In this document: one piece after another, positions 45,592 through 54,118 of the stretch
Layout of the letters: each line of letters starts with the position of its first letter
How positions within the stretch are numbered: the stretch's first letter is position 1
Source of the DNA: Klebsiella quasivariicola
GTDB taxonomy: Bacteria > Pseudomonadota > Gammaproteobacteria > Enterobacterales > Enterobacteriaceae
NCBI RefSeq assembly: GCF_002269255.1
Contig: NZ_CP022823.1
Location: forward strand, 682,001 to 746,000
Direction: 5' to 3'
Length of the DNA stretch: 64,000 bases
Position numbers and translations under genes: made by a program
The notes under the pieces: generated by a model
Told to the model about the DNA's origin: nothing
Database searches by the model: none
What the model saw: only the letters and a program-made list of their open reading frames with translations

Positions 45592-46086
45592 ATGGAACGC
45601 TTTCTGGAAAACGCTATGTACGCTTCGCGCTGGCTGCTGGCGCCGGTTTATTTTGGCCTCTCGCTCGGTCTGATTGCGCTGACCATCAAATTTTTTCAGG
45701 AGATCTTCCACATACTGCCGCATATTTTTAGCGTCAGTGAGTCGGATATGATTCTGACCCTGCTGTCGCTGGTGGATATGACCCTGGTGGGCGGTTTGCT
45801 GGTGATGGTGATGTTCTCTGGATATGAAAATTTTGTCTCGCAGCTGGATATTAATGAGGGTAAAGAAAAACTCAGCTGGCTGGGCAAAATGGACGCGACT
45901 TCGCTGAAAAATAAGGTTGCCGCCTCCATCGTGGCGATCTCCTCTATTCACCTGCTGCGGGTGTTTATGGATGCGAAAAACGTCCCGGACAATAAGCTGA
46001 TGTGGTACGTGATTATCCACCTGACCTTCGTGCTGTCGGCCTTTGTGATGGGCTACCTTGATCGTCTGACCAAAGTGAAACACTGA
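45592..46086 (+). CDS. yqhA: UPF0114 membrane protein YqhA
   Basis: Membrane protein of 164 aa with about four hydrophobic segments (near residues 10-38, 52-75, 108-122 and 135-155). It belongs to the UPF0114/YqhA family; function not known. It has its own upstream AAGGA-poor start region but a good ACAGGA ribosome site 6 bp before the ATG. Position after exbBD fits other enterobacteria. Confidence 0.93.
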   Translation: MERFLENAMYASRWLLAPVYFGLSLGLIALTIKFFQEIFHILPHIFSVSESDMILTLLSLVDMTLVGGLLVMVMFSGYENFVSQLDINEGKEKLSWLGKMDATSLKNKVAASIVAISSIHLLRVFMDAKNVPDNKLMWYVIIHLTFVLSAFVMGYLDRLTKVKH

Positions 46087-46207
46087 TCCCTTCTCTCCCG
46101 GCGGTGTTAGCCGCTGGGCTGTTTCTCCCCGTTTCATGCTTTTCTGGGCTGGCGTATGCCCGAGCTTCTGCTTTGCTTAAAGGGCGCTTAACAACGGAGG
46201 CAGGGTG

Positions 46208-47095
46208 ATGACGCGATTAACGGCCAAAGATTTCCCGCAGCAGTTGCTCGAGTATTATGACTACTATGCCCACGGCAAAATCAGTAAACGCGAGTTTCTC
46301 CGGCTGGCGGGGAAATATACTGTCGGCGGGATGACCGCGCTGGCGCTGTTTAATCTGCTGAAGCCCGACTATGCCCTGGCAGAGCAGGTACCGTTCACCG
46401 ACCCGGATATCCGCCCGGAGTATATTCATTATCCCTCTCCTGACGGTCACGGCGAAGTGCGGGCTTACCTGGTGACGCCGACAAAAATAGCCGACAAAGC
46501 GCCCGCCGTTGTGGTGGTACACGAGAACCGCGGCCTGAATCCCTATATTGAAGACGTAGCCCGACGGGTAGCGAAAGCGGGGTACATCGCGCTGGCGCCG
46601 GATGGCCTGAGCGCCGTCGGCGGCTATCCGGGGAATGATGATGAAGGCCGGGCGCTCCAGCAGAAAGTCGATCCCGTGAAGCTGATGAATGATTTTTTTG
46701 CGGCGGTCGCGTTTATGGCGAAGCATCCCCAGGCGACGGGGAAGGTCGGTATCACCGGGTTTTGTTACGGCGGCGGCGTCAGCAACGCGGCGGCGGTCGC
46801 CATTCCGGAGCTGGCCTGTGCGGTGCCGTTTTACGGTCGCCAGCCGCCGCTGAAGGAGGTCGATAAAATTAAAGCGCCGCTGCTGCTGCACTATGCCGGC
46901 CTCGATCGCGGCATTAATGAAGGCTGGCCCGCCTATGAACAGGCGTTGAAGGAACACCATAAAGTCTACGAGGCCTATTTCTATCAGGGCGTGAATCACG
47001 GCTTTCATAATGATTCCACGCCACGCTACGATCGGGCTGCGGCTGATCTGGCCTGGCAACGCACGCTGGCATGGTTTGAGAAGTATTTACGCTAG
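46208..47095 (+). CDS. yghX: Dienelactone hydrolase-family protein YghX
   Basis: Dienelactone-hydrolase-type alpha/beta hydrolase (295 aa). The Cys nucleophile is in GITGFCYGGGVSNAA; Asp in GLDRGINEGWP and His in GVNHGFHND complete the triad. The N-terminus has KRE-F-L-R-L then a hydrophobic stretch ending YALAEQ, a Tat-like signal with KR in place of RR; export is uncertain. GGAGG lies 7 bp before the ATG at 46208, which is preferred to the GTG at 46205. In E. coli K-12 the gene is a pseudogene; here it is intact. Substrate unknown. Confidence 0.9.
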   Translation: MTRLTAKDFPQQLLEYYDYYAHGKISKREFLRLAGKYTVGGMTALALFNLLKPDYALAEQVPFTDPDIRPEYIHYPSPDGHGEVRAYLVTPTKIADKAPAVVVVHENRGLNPYIEDVARRVAKAGYIALAPDGLSAVGGYPGNDDEGRALQQKVDPVKLMNDFFAAVAFMAKHPQATGKVGITGFCYGGGVSNAAAVAIPELACAVPFYGRQPPLKEVDKIKAPLLLHYAGLDRGINEGWPAYEQALKEHHKVYEAYFYQGVNHGFHNDSTPRYDRAAADLAWQRTLAWFEKYLR

Positions 47096-47173
47096 CGCAA
47101 ACGTCATAAATAGCGCTATCGCTCGCTCAAAAAAACGCTATATAATTTATTATATAACGATTGGGAGGGCGCG

Positions 47174-47461
47174 ATGGAAAATCATTTTGGTAAAGGGTTA
47201 CTGGCGGGGCTTGAGGCCTCCTGTGCCAATACGGCGAGCCAGGCAGCAGACTTTTGCAACGATTATAAGCGTGGGTTTGTGCTGGGGTATTCGCAGCGCA
47301 TGTTTGAAAAAACCGGTGATCGTCAGCTCAGCGCGTGGGAGGCGGGGATCCTGACCCGTCGCTATGGCCTTGACAGAGATATGGTGATGGATTTCTTCAA
47401 AGAAGGTGGGTCGGGTATGGCGATGCGCTATTTTCTGGCGGGCTATCGGCTGGAAAGCTAA
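47174..47461 (+). CDS. yghW: DUF2623 protein YghW
   Basis: Small cytoplasmic protein (95 aa) of the DUF2623 family. The segment YKRGFVLGYSQRMFEKTGDR and LSAWEAGILTRRYGLD are very like E. coli YghW. GGAGGGCG gives a strong ribosome site, and a very AT-rich near-palindrome centred on about 47150 holds a TATAAT -10 sequence. Function not known. Confidence 0.93.
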   Translation: MENHFGKGLLAGLEASCANTASQAADFCNDYKRGFVLGYSQRMFEKTGDRQLSAWEAGILTRRYGLDRDMVMDFFKEGGSGMAMRYFLAGYRLES

Positions 47462-47501
47462 ACAGGACGTCTTCGCAGGCGGAACCGTCCTGTAGTGGGA
47501 A

Positions 47502-47525
47502 CCCTTTCCCGTCAGCGGGAAAGGG
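47502..47525. terminator. Bidirectional hairpin between yghW and yghU
   Basis: Perfect CCCTTTCCC/GGGAAAGGG stem with a 6-nt loop between convergent genes. T tracts are poor on both sides, so termination may be partial. Confidence 0.5.
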
Positions 47526-47533
47526 CGAAGACC

Positions 47534-48400
47534 TTACGCCTGGCGCTTATCTTCCGTTTGGGTGTCAAAGTCGCGGGCGTCGTGGCGCTCATGCAGCTGC
47601 TCATTGAGCGGGCCGTTGGTGCGGTTGACGATGCGTCCGCGCTTGACGGCCGGGCGGTTGCCGACATCCTGCGCCCAGCGCAGCACGTTTTTATAGCTCC
47701 CGGCGTCGAGGAACTCCGCCGCGTTATAGACATTGCCCAGCACCACGTTGCCATACCACGGCCAGATAGCCATATCGGCGATGGTGTACTCTTCTCCAGC
47801 CACATAGCGGCCGCGGGCGAGCTGTTTATCCAGCACGTCGAGCTGGCGTTTGGCTTCCATCGTAAAGCGGTCGATCGCGTACTCGATCTTCACTGGCGCA
47901 TAGTTATAGAAGTGGCCGAAGCCGCCGCCGAGGAACGGCGCCGCGCCCTGCAGCCAGAACAGCCAGTTAAGAGTTTCAGTGCGACCGGCAGGATCTTTCG
48001 GCAGGAAGAAACCAAATTTTTCCGCTAAATACAGGAGAATGCTGCCTGACTCAAATACCCGGGTCGGCGGCGTGGTGGAATGGTCGCTGAGGGCCGGGAT
48101 CTTCGAGTTCGGGTTGATCTCGACAAAGCCGCTGGAAAACTGATCCCCTTCGCCAATGCGTATCAGCCAGGCGTCGTATTCCGCGCCGCTGACGCCCAGC
48201 GCCAGCAGCTCTTCCAGCATAATCGTCACCTTCTGGCCGTTGGGCGTGCCGAGTGAGTATAGCTGGAGCGGATGGGTTCCCACCGGCAGGACACGCTCAT
48301 GGGTCGCGCCGGAAACGGGACGGTTGATGTTGGCGAACGCGCCGCCGCTGTTTTGCTTCCATTCCCACACTTTTGGTGGCTGGTAGTTTTGCTCTGACAT
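47534..48400 (-). CDS. yghU: Glutathione S-transferase-like disulfide reductase YghU
   Basis: Nu-class glutathione transferase (288 aa). In E. coli it binds two glutathione molecules and has disulfide-bond reductase activity. The GST N-domain includes GTPNGQKVTIMLEELLALG and the FESGSILLYLAEKFG motif; the helical C-domain follows. The ATG at 48400 (MSEQNYQPPKVWEWKQ) gives the E. coli length. It lies 47 bp downstream of a DsbA-like gene on the same strand and next to gss, a glutathione-linked group. Confidence 0.95.
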   Translation of the reverse strand: MSEQNYQPPKVWEWKQNSGGAFANINRPVSGATHERVLPVGTHPLQLYSLGTPNGQKVTIMLEELLALGVSGAEYDAWLIRIGEGDQFSSGFVEINPNSKIPALSDHSTTPPTRVFESGSILLYLAEKFGFFLPKDPAGRTETLNWLFWLQGAAPFLGGGFGHFYNYAPVKIEYAIDRFTMEAKRQLDVLDKQLARGRYVAGEEYTIADMAIWPWYGNVVLGNVYNAAEFLDAGSYKNVLRWAQDVGNRPAVKRGRIVNRTNGPLNEQLHERHDARDFDTQTEDKRQA

Positions 48401-48447
48401 GCTGGTTTGCCTTTTTCGTGGATGTACAAAAAGTGTAGCAGGTGACC

Positions 48448-49008
48448 TCAGGCCATAATCCGCGCGGCCCACACGCTGACATCATCGCCGCTGCCCAGAT
48501 CCGGCTGCACCAGGCCGTTGACCATAAAGGTCGGCGAGACATGGATACCGTTCTGACGGGCATATTTACTGTGCCACTTGATCACGTCCTGCAGCTCCGG
48601 GCGGGCAAAGGCAGCCCCCAGCAGCACGTGACTGTAGCGTTCAATGCGCTCAATGATTTGCTGCGGCGTGGCGTTCATGTTCGGCCCGCTGCAGTGATCG
48701 GTAAACTCAAACTCTTCCCGATGGTCGGCCACGGCCTGCATCACCTTATGCGCCTGCTCTCTGCCATGCGGCAGGGTGGACGCGGCGAGGATGCAGCGGA
48801 CAATCACCCCGGAGAACAGATGCCACGGCTGCGACTGCAGACGTATTTTGATGGTCACGTTATCGGCGCCGACCTCATCGAGCAGATCGTCGAGTTTATT
48901 AAACGCGCGGACAGAGTAAGGGCAGGTGGGCTCAAGGAACACCTCAAACGTCCGCGGGCCGTGTCCCCAGACCAGCGGTTGGGCATTCAGATGCGAGGGT
49001 GTGCTCAT
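48448..49008 (-). CDS. DsbA-like thioredoxin-fold protein
   Basis: A 186-aa protein with thioredoxin fold of the DsbA/Com1 kind. The active-site motif is CPYS, so the second Cys of a CXXC pair is replaced by Ser, which fits a reductase or isomerase using one thiol and perhaps glutathione. No signal peptide is visible, so it is probably cytoplasmic. AGGAG lies 6 bp before the ATG. It sits upstream of yghU on the same strand and divergent from gss, which suggests a link to glutathione metabolism. No gene name is secure. Confidence 0.82.
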   Translation of the reverse strand: MSTPSHLNAQPLVWGHGPRTFEVFLEPTCPYSVRAFNKLDDLLDEVGADNVTIKIRLQSQPWHLFSGVIVRCILAASTLPHGREQAHKVMQAVADHREEFEFTDHCSGPNMNATPQQIIERIERYSHVLLGAAFARPELQDVIKWHSKYARQNGIHVSPTFMVNGLVQPDLGSGDDVSVWAARIMA

Positions 49009-49227
49009 TGTCGACTCCTGATGTTGCGTTGTTTTTTTGTTATATCACCGATAACGATATCACTTTTGTTTCCGGCTGCAGGGTTATTTTCCTTAACGGC
49101 ACGATTAGCGAAACGAATGAGTGGTATCATCGTGACACCTCTGTCTGGTAAGTGCCTGCGGCAGGATAAGAAGAGGGAGTTTTGTTTCGCCAACTGCCCG
49201 GGCTGCATTAATTTGAGGTCAGGCTAA

Positions 49228-51093
49228 ATGAGCAAAGGATCCACAAGCAGTGACGCCCCGTTTGGGACATTGTTAGGCTACGCACCCGGCGGCGTAGCGA
49301 TTTATTCATCAAATTACAGTAGCTTAAATCCGCAGGACTACCCGGATGACGCGACGTTTCGCAGCTACATCGGCAATGAGTATATGGGGCATAAATGGCA
49401 GTGCGTTGAATTTGCGCGCCGCTTTCTGTTCCTGACCTACGGGTTTGTCTTTACCGACGTGGGGATGGCCTATGAAATCTTCTCCCTGCGTTTCCTGCGC
49501 GAAGTGGTCAATGACAACATTCTGCCGCTGCAGGCATTCGCCAATGGCTCCCGCCGTCCGCCTATCGCCGGTTCGCTGCTGATCTGGCAGAAGGGCGGCG
49601 AGTTTAAGCACACCGGCCACGTCGCGGTAATCACCCAGCTTGTGGGCAATAAAGTGCGTATCGCCGAGCAGAACGTCATTCACTCGCCGCTGCCGCAGGG
49701 CCAGCAGTGGACCCGCGAGCTGACCCTTGAGGTCAAAGACGGCCGGTACACCATCAAAGATACCTTTGCCGATACCGAAATTTTAGGCTGGATGATCCAG
49801 ACCGCCGATACCGAACACAGCCTGCCGCAGCCGGTGCTGCCGGGTGAGGCGATGGCGATCAAAGGCGCGCGGCTGCCAAACAACGGCCAGTTCCGCGGTA
49901 AATGGCTGAACGAGAAAGACCCGCTGCAGAAAGCCTATGTGGCGGCCAACGGCCATTTCATTAACCAGGATCCCTATCAGTATTTCACCATCAGCGAAAG
50001 CGCCGAACAGGAGCTGATCAAGGCCACCAACGAGCTGCACCTGATGTATCTGCACGCCACCGATAAGGTAATGAAGGATGATAACCTGCTGGCGCTGTTT
50101 GATATCCCGAAAATCCTCTGGCCGCGTCTGCGTCTTTCCTGGCAGCGCCGTCGTCATCATATGATCACCGGGCGCATGGATTTTTGCATGGATGAGCGCG
50201 GGCTGAAGGTGTATGAGTACAATGCCGACTCCGCCTCCTGCCATACCGAAGGCGGGCTGATCCTCGAACAGTGGCTGAAGCAGGGCTACTACGGTACCGG
50301 CCACAATCCGGCGGAAGGTCTGCTCGATGAGCTGGCGGGGGCGTGGAAACACAGCCGGGCGCGGCCCTTCGTCCACATCATGCAGGACAAGGATCTGGAA
50401 GAGAACTACCACGCGCAGTTTATTCAGCGTTCGCTGACCCAGGCCGGTTTTGAGAGCAAAATTCTCTTTGGTCTTGATGAGCTGCGCTGGGACGCCGCCG
50501 GCCAGCTGATCGACGCCGACGGGCGGCTGGTCAACTGCGTCTGGAAAACCTGGGCATGGGAAACCGCCATTGAGCAGGTGCGCGAAGTCAGCGCCGATGA
50601 GTACGCGGCGGTGCCGATTCGTACCGGACATCCGCAGAATGAGGTGCGGCTGATTGACGTCCTGCTGCGTCCTGAAGTATTGGTATTCGAACCCCTGTGG
50701 ACGGTGATCCCCGGCAACAAAGCGATTCTGCCGGTGCTGTGGTCGCTGTTCCCACATCATCGCTATCTGCTGGATACCGATTTTGAGGTTAACGACGAGC
50801 TGGCGAAAACCGGTTATGCGGTCAAACCTATTTCCGGGCGCTGCGGGAACAATATCGACCTGATCGGTCCTCAGGATGAAGTTCTGGATAAGACCAGCGG
50901 CCAGTTTGTCGATCGCAAGAATATCTACCAGCAACTGTGGTGCCTGCCGAAAGTGGACGGTAAGTACATTCAGGTGTGCACGTTTACCGTCGGCGGTAAC
51001 TACGGCGGTACCTGCCTGCGCGGCGATTCGTCGCTGGTGGTGAAAAAAGAGAGCGATATCGAGCCGTTAATCGTTTTGAAAGACAAAGCGTGA
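49228..51093 (+). CDS. gss: Bifunctional glutathionylspermidine synthetase/amidase Gss
   Basis: Joins glutathione to spermidine and also hydrolyses the product (621 aa). The N-terminal CHAP amidase domain (about 1-200) has the nucleophile Cys in HKWQCVEFARRF near residue 59 and His in FKHTGHVAVITQ. The C-terminal ATP-grasp synthetase (about 220-615) has WQRRRHHMITGRMDFCMDE and EYNADSASCHTEGG. The product and its mixed disulfides protect protein thiols under oxidative stress. ygiC (18856-20016) is a shorter relative of the synthetase half. Confidence 0.97.
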   Translation: MSKGSTSSDAPFGTLLGYAPGGVAIYSSNYSSLNPQDYPDDATFRSYIGNEYMGHKWQCVEFARRFLFLTYGFVFTDVGMAYEIFSLRFLREVVNDNILPLQAFANGSRRPPIAGSLLIWQKGGEFKHTGHVAVITQLVGNKVRIAEQNVIHSPLPQGQQWTRELTLEVKDGRYTIKDTFADTEILGWMIQTADTEHSLPQPVLPGEAMAIKGARLPNNGQFRGKWLNEKDPLQKAYVAANGHFINQDPYQYFTISESAEQELIKATNELHLMYLHATDKVMKDDNLLALFDIPKILWPRLRLSWQRRRHHMITGRMDFCMDERGLKVYEYNADSASCHTEGGLILEQWLKQGYYGTGHNPAEGLLDELAGAWKHSRARPFVHIMQDKDLEENYHAQFIQRSLTQAGFESKILFGLDELRWDAAGQLIDADGRLVNCVWKTWAWETAIEQVREVSADEYAAVPIRTGHPQNEVRLIDVLLRPEVLVFEPLWTVIPGNKAILPVLWSLFPHHRYLLDTDFEVNDELAKTGYAVKPISGRCGNNIDLIGPQDEVLDKTSGQFVDRKNIYQQLWCLPKVDGKYIQVCTFTVGGNYGGTCLRGDSSLVVKKESDIEPLIVLKDKA

Positions 51094-51239
51094 CGTGCGA
51101 AATCCGGAGAGCGGCTCATGCCCTCTCCGGGTGACCGTGTACAGAAAAGGATAGCTCCGGCGCGGCACGCGCCGCCGGGGAGCACCTGCCATAACGCAAA
51201 GATAATTAACACAACAACAAGACAGAAAAGGAAAATAGT

Positions 51240-52421
51240 ATGCACGATCGGCGTCTCGCCGCCCGCGCGGGTGAACTCAAGCCCTCCGCCGTCCGCGAAC
51301 TTCTCAAACACAGTAAACTGCCCGGCGTGATCTCGCTTGGCGGCGGCATCCCGGCCCCGGAACTGTTTGATACCGAAGGCCTGGAGCAGGCGGTGCAGAA
51401 GGTGATGAGCGAGCGTTTTAATGACGCATTCCAGTACGGTCTGACGGAAGGCTACCCGCCGCTGCGCCAGGCGGTGAGTGAAATTTGCCAGTCCCGTGGC
51501 GTCGCCTGTTCAGCCGCCCAGGTCTATATCACCTCCGGCTCCCAGCAATCGCTGGATATCGTTGCCCGTACGCTGCTCGATCCGGGCGATACTATCGTCG
51601 TTGAGCGTCCTACCTATCTGGCGGCGCTACAGGTATTTCAGCTGGCGCAGGCCAATATCCTCAGCGTCGACACCGACGATGATGGGATGCTGGTGGAGCA
51701 GCTGGCCGACCTGCTGGAGACCACCCGCGTCAAAGCCGTTTACCTGGTGCCGACGTTTGGCAACCCTGGCGGCAAAACGCTGAGCGAGGCGCGTCGTCGC
51801 CGGCTGGTTGAGCTGGCGAAAAAATATGATTTCGTCATTCTGGAAGACGATCCCTACGGCGAAATTAGCTTTACAGACGCCGTGCGACGCCCGCTCTATC
51901 AGCACGCTATCGAGCTGGGCTGTGAAGATCAGGTGGTTTACACCTCGACCTTTTCGAAAATCCTCGCGCCGGGGATGCGCATTGGCTGGATTGTCATGCC
52001 GGACTGGCTGGCGCAGCAGACGGTGATTGTGAAGCAGGCGGCGGATCTGCATACCAATATGCTGTCGCAGGCGATCACTGCGGAATACCTCAGCCTGAAC
52101 CGGCTGGAGAACCAGATTGCGTTGATTCGCGAAGACTACCGCAAGAAGTGCGTGGCGCTGGCCGATGCGCTGGAAAGCCGCCTTGGCGAGCACCTGGAAT
52201 TCAGCCGCCCGCAGGGGGGAATGTTCCTGTGGGCGCGTTTCCGCTATCCGTTCGATACCATGGAATGGATGAAGAAAACGCTGGAAAACGGCGTGGTGTA
52301 TGTCCCGGGTGAAGCGTTCTATCACGATAAGCCGGATACTCGTACCCTGCGCCTCTCTTACTCCACGGTGTCAGAAGCCGGATTGCTGACGGCCGTTGAG
52401 CGGCTGGCCGCCTCCCTGTAA
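51240..52421 (+). CDS. PLP-dependent class I/II aminotransferase
   Basis: Fold-type I aminotransferase (393 aa) like the 2-aminoadipate/aromatic transaminases and the catalytic part of MocR regulators, but without the N-terminal winged helix. The PLP lysine is in TSTFSKILAPGMRIGW near residue 240. Other contacts are GSQQSLDIVARTLLDPGD and PTFGNPGGKTLS. AAGGAAA gives a ribosome site before the ATG at 51240. The amino-acid substrate cannot be named from the sequence. It lies 146 bp after gss with a hairpin between. Confidence 0.88.
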   Translation: MHDRRLAARAGELKPSAVRELLKHSKLPGVISLGGGIPAPELFDTEGLEQAVQKVMSERFNDAFQYGLTEGYPPLRQAVSEICQSRGVACSAAQVYITSGSQQSLDIVARTLLDPGDTIVVERPTYLAALQVFQLAQANILSVDTDDDGMLVEQLADLLETTRVKAVYLVPTFGNPGGKTLSEARRRRLVELAKKYDFVILEDDPYGEISFTDAVRRPLYQHAIELGCEDQVVYTSTFSKILAPGMRIGWIVMPDWLAQQTVIVKQAADLHTNMLSQAITAEYLSLNRLENQIALIREDYRKKCVALADALESRLGEHLEFSRPQGGMFLWARFRYPFDTMEWMKKTLENGVVYVPGEAFYHDKPDTRTLRLSYSTVSEAGLLTAVERLAASL

Positions 52422-52428
52422 CGACCCT

Positions 52429-52457
52429 GCTGTGCGCCGCTTCTCGGCGGCGCGCAG
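52429..52457 (+). terminator. Hairpin after the aminotransferase gene
   Basis: GCTGTGCGCCGC pairs with GGCGGCGCGCAGC around TTCTC, about 8 bp past the stop. No T tract follows; termination is likely but weakly supported. Confidence 0.45.
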
Positions 52458-52488
52458 CTCCGCGTGACGTTAACGTCCAGCGCTGGGG

Positions 52489-52578
52489 TCAATCTGTTTC
52501 GGCGATCCGGTCATCGAGCCAGACCAGCATCAGCGCTGCGAGAAAAGCCAGCGCAAAGGTACCAATAAACAACAACAT
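52489..52578 (-). CDS. Predicted small membrane protein (29 aa)
   Basis: A very short frame encoding one hydrophobic helix, MLLFIGTFALAFLAALMLVW, followed by the acidic/basic tail LDDRIAETD. GAGGGAC lies about 5 bp before the ATG, a strong ribosome site. It starts 20 bp after the stop of a 62-aa gene on the same strand. The make-up (one helix, charged tail, good ribosome site) is that of known enterobacterial small membrane proteins. I do not recognise it; coding is inferred. Confidence 0.5.
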   Translation of the reverse strand: MLLFIGTFALAFLAALMLVWLDDRIAETD

Positions 52579-52598
52579 AGACGTCCCTCGCGGGTTAA

Positions 52599-52787
52599 TT
52601 ATTTTTCTGGTTTTACCGGAGAGATATTGTTTCGATCGGAGATAGAGATTTTTGTCCCAGCGGCGTGGCTGGCGAGAGAGAAAAAGTCATCGGCATCAAT
52701 ATCGAAGTTAAGAATAATTTCCCTGTACTTCCCACCGTTAATTAACGCTTTGGCTTCTTTAACACTACTGGCAATAATGACAGGCAT
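52599..52787 (-). CDS. Hypothetical protein (62 aa)
   Basis: A small soluble protein, starting MPVIIASSVKEAKALINGGK and ending ISPVKPEK, from an ATG at 52787. An upstream TTG at 52847 would add 20 residues but is weaker. It has no membrane segment and is acidic in the middle (DIDADDFF). I do not recognise the family. It lies just upstream of the 29-aa membrane protein and could share its transcript. The base composition is more AT-rich than the flanking genes, which may point to later acquisition. Confidence 0.55.
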   Translation of the reverse strand: MPVIIASSVKEAKALINGGKYREIILNFDIDADDFFSLASHAAGTKISISDRNNISPVKPEK

Positions 52788-52986
52788 CAGTTTTATCTCA
52801 TTTTGAAAACTGAGAAGCAAAATAAGAGTTAGTTCGTACCAGATCAACTACTTTTTATCGTATTCCGCCGCAGAAAAAACGTCGTACTGTGACGCGACGA
52901 CGACCGGATATTTTGTGACAGCGATCCGGTCATCAACAGCACAATCTTATTCGACGCTGGCGATATGCTGCAATTTTGCCAACTCG

Positions 52987-53331
52987 TCAGGATGATTTCC
53001 CCTGTTGTTTTTCGCGCAATATCTCGTCGCAGCGCTGCCGGTCCTGACGCAGCGCCTGCTGTTCCTGCGGGCTGAGCTGGTGCCAGGTGTCCAGCATCCG
53101 CTGCCCCAGCGCCGGCAGATAATGGGTTTTATGCAACGCGTAGTCAGAATTTCCCCCCTCGACGATATTCTGCATATCGTCGAGGAACTGGCGGCTGTCC
53201 TCATGATCGATCATGCAAAAGACTGCCCGGTAGTAGGCTTCCTCTTCTGCGGTGTAATGCGGGGTGAACCACCAGACCAGCAGCGCGATAAGCGCCAGCA
53301 GCGGGATAATAAAAGGTAATTTTTTCAACAT
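52987..53331 (-). CDS. Hypothetical membrane-anchored protein (114 aa)
   Basis: Begins MLKKLPF then a hydrophobic helix (about residues 5-23), giving a probable inner-membrane anchor. The rest is a helical, charged domain (EEEAYYRAVFCMIDHEDSRQ and LSPQEQQALRQDRQRCDEIL) probably in the periplasm. Two Cys residues about 60 positions apart could pair. The ATG at 53331 is chosen because the frame upstream is basic and shows no ribosome site. I do not recognise the family. Confidence 0.7.
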   Translation of the reverse strand: MLKKLPFIIPLLALIALLVWWFTPHYTAEEEAYYRAVFCMIDHEDSRQFLDDMQNIVEGGNSDYALHKTHYLPALGQRMLDTWHQLSPQEQQALRQDRQRCDEILREKQQGKSS

Positions 53332-53418
53332 CAGTTTTTTCGGTCGGAGACAATCAGCCGTCAGTGTACCTGCAACGACGGCCTGATGTAAGCGCCGGCC
53401 CCGGCGGGCCGGCACAGG

Positions 53419-54021
53419 CTAGTAGCCAACCGTGTAGATGCGGCCCGTCTGGACCCCTTCAATGCTGCGGCGGTAGGCCTGAGCCACGGCGGCGGCGGGG
53501 ACGCTGGCAAAGCCCGGGAAAAAGTCGCCGTAGGCTGCCAGCGACTCGCTGAGCACGGTGGGGCTAATGAGATTGATGCGGATCCCGCGCGGCAGCTCGC
53601 AGGCGGCAGCACGCACAAAGCCTTCCAGACCGGCGTTGACCGTCGTGGCATTGACCCCCTGAGCAATCGGCTCCTGCGCGACAATGCCGCTAACCAGGGT
53701 AATCGACCCGCCGTCGCGCAGAAAATGCTGCCCGATCAGCGCCAGGCGAATTTGCCCGAGCAGCTTGTCCTGCAGCCCGAGATTGAACTGGCTGTCGGTC
53801 ATGGTGCTTAACGGCCCAAAATGCAGATTGCCGGTGGTGGAGACAATCGCGTCTACTTTACCGGTCTGCGCAAACAGCGCCTCGACGCTCTCCTGCGAGG
53901 TGATATCCACCTGATAATCTCCCCGGGTGCGGCCGACGCGGATAACGTCATGTCTCTGGCTCAGTTCTTCGCTGACCGCGCGACCGATGGTGCCGCTGGC
54001 ACCGATAACGATAATGTTCAT
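53419..54021 (-). CDS. Short-chain dehydrogenase/reductase-like protein
   Basis: A short SDR (200 aa) with the NAD(P)-binding GASGTIGRAV motif at residues 8-17 and NAG-type and VSGIVAQEP strands. The canonical Tyr-X3-Lys pair is not seen where expected (INAGLEGF-type region reads ATTVNAGLEGFVRAAA), so it is an atypical SDR whose catalysis is unsure. It is divergent from the LysR gene at 54119 across 97 bp, the usual arrangement of a LysR regulator and its target. Confidence 0.85.
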   Translation of the reverse strand: MNIIVIGASGTIGRAVSEELSQRHDVIRVGRTRGDYQVDITSQESVEALFAQTGKVDAIVSTTGNLHFGPLSTMTDSQFNLGLQDKLLGQIRLALIGQHFLRDGGSITLVSGIVAQEPIAQGVNATTVNAGLEGFVRAAACELPRGIRINLISPTVLSESLAAYGDFFPGFASVPAAAVAQAYRRSIEGVQTGRIYTVGY

Positions 54022-54118
54022 GGCTGACTCCTGATGAGGTGAGAGGCTATTTTTTAATAAAACGAATCTCGGATAAACTGGCTAAAAGTTAGAACATTAC
54101 TAACCAGGGGTTAGCAAT

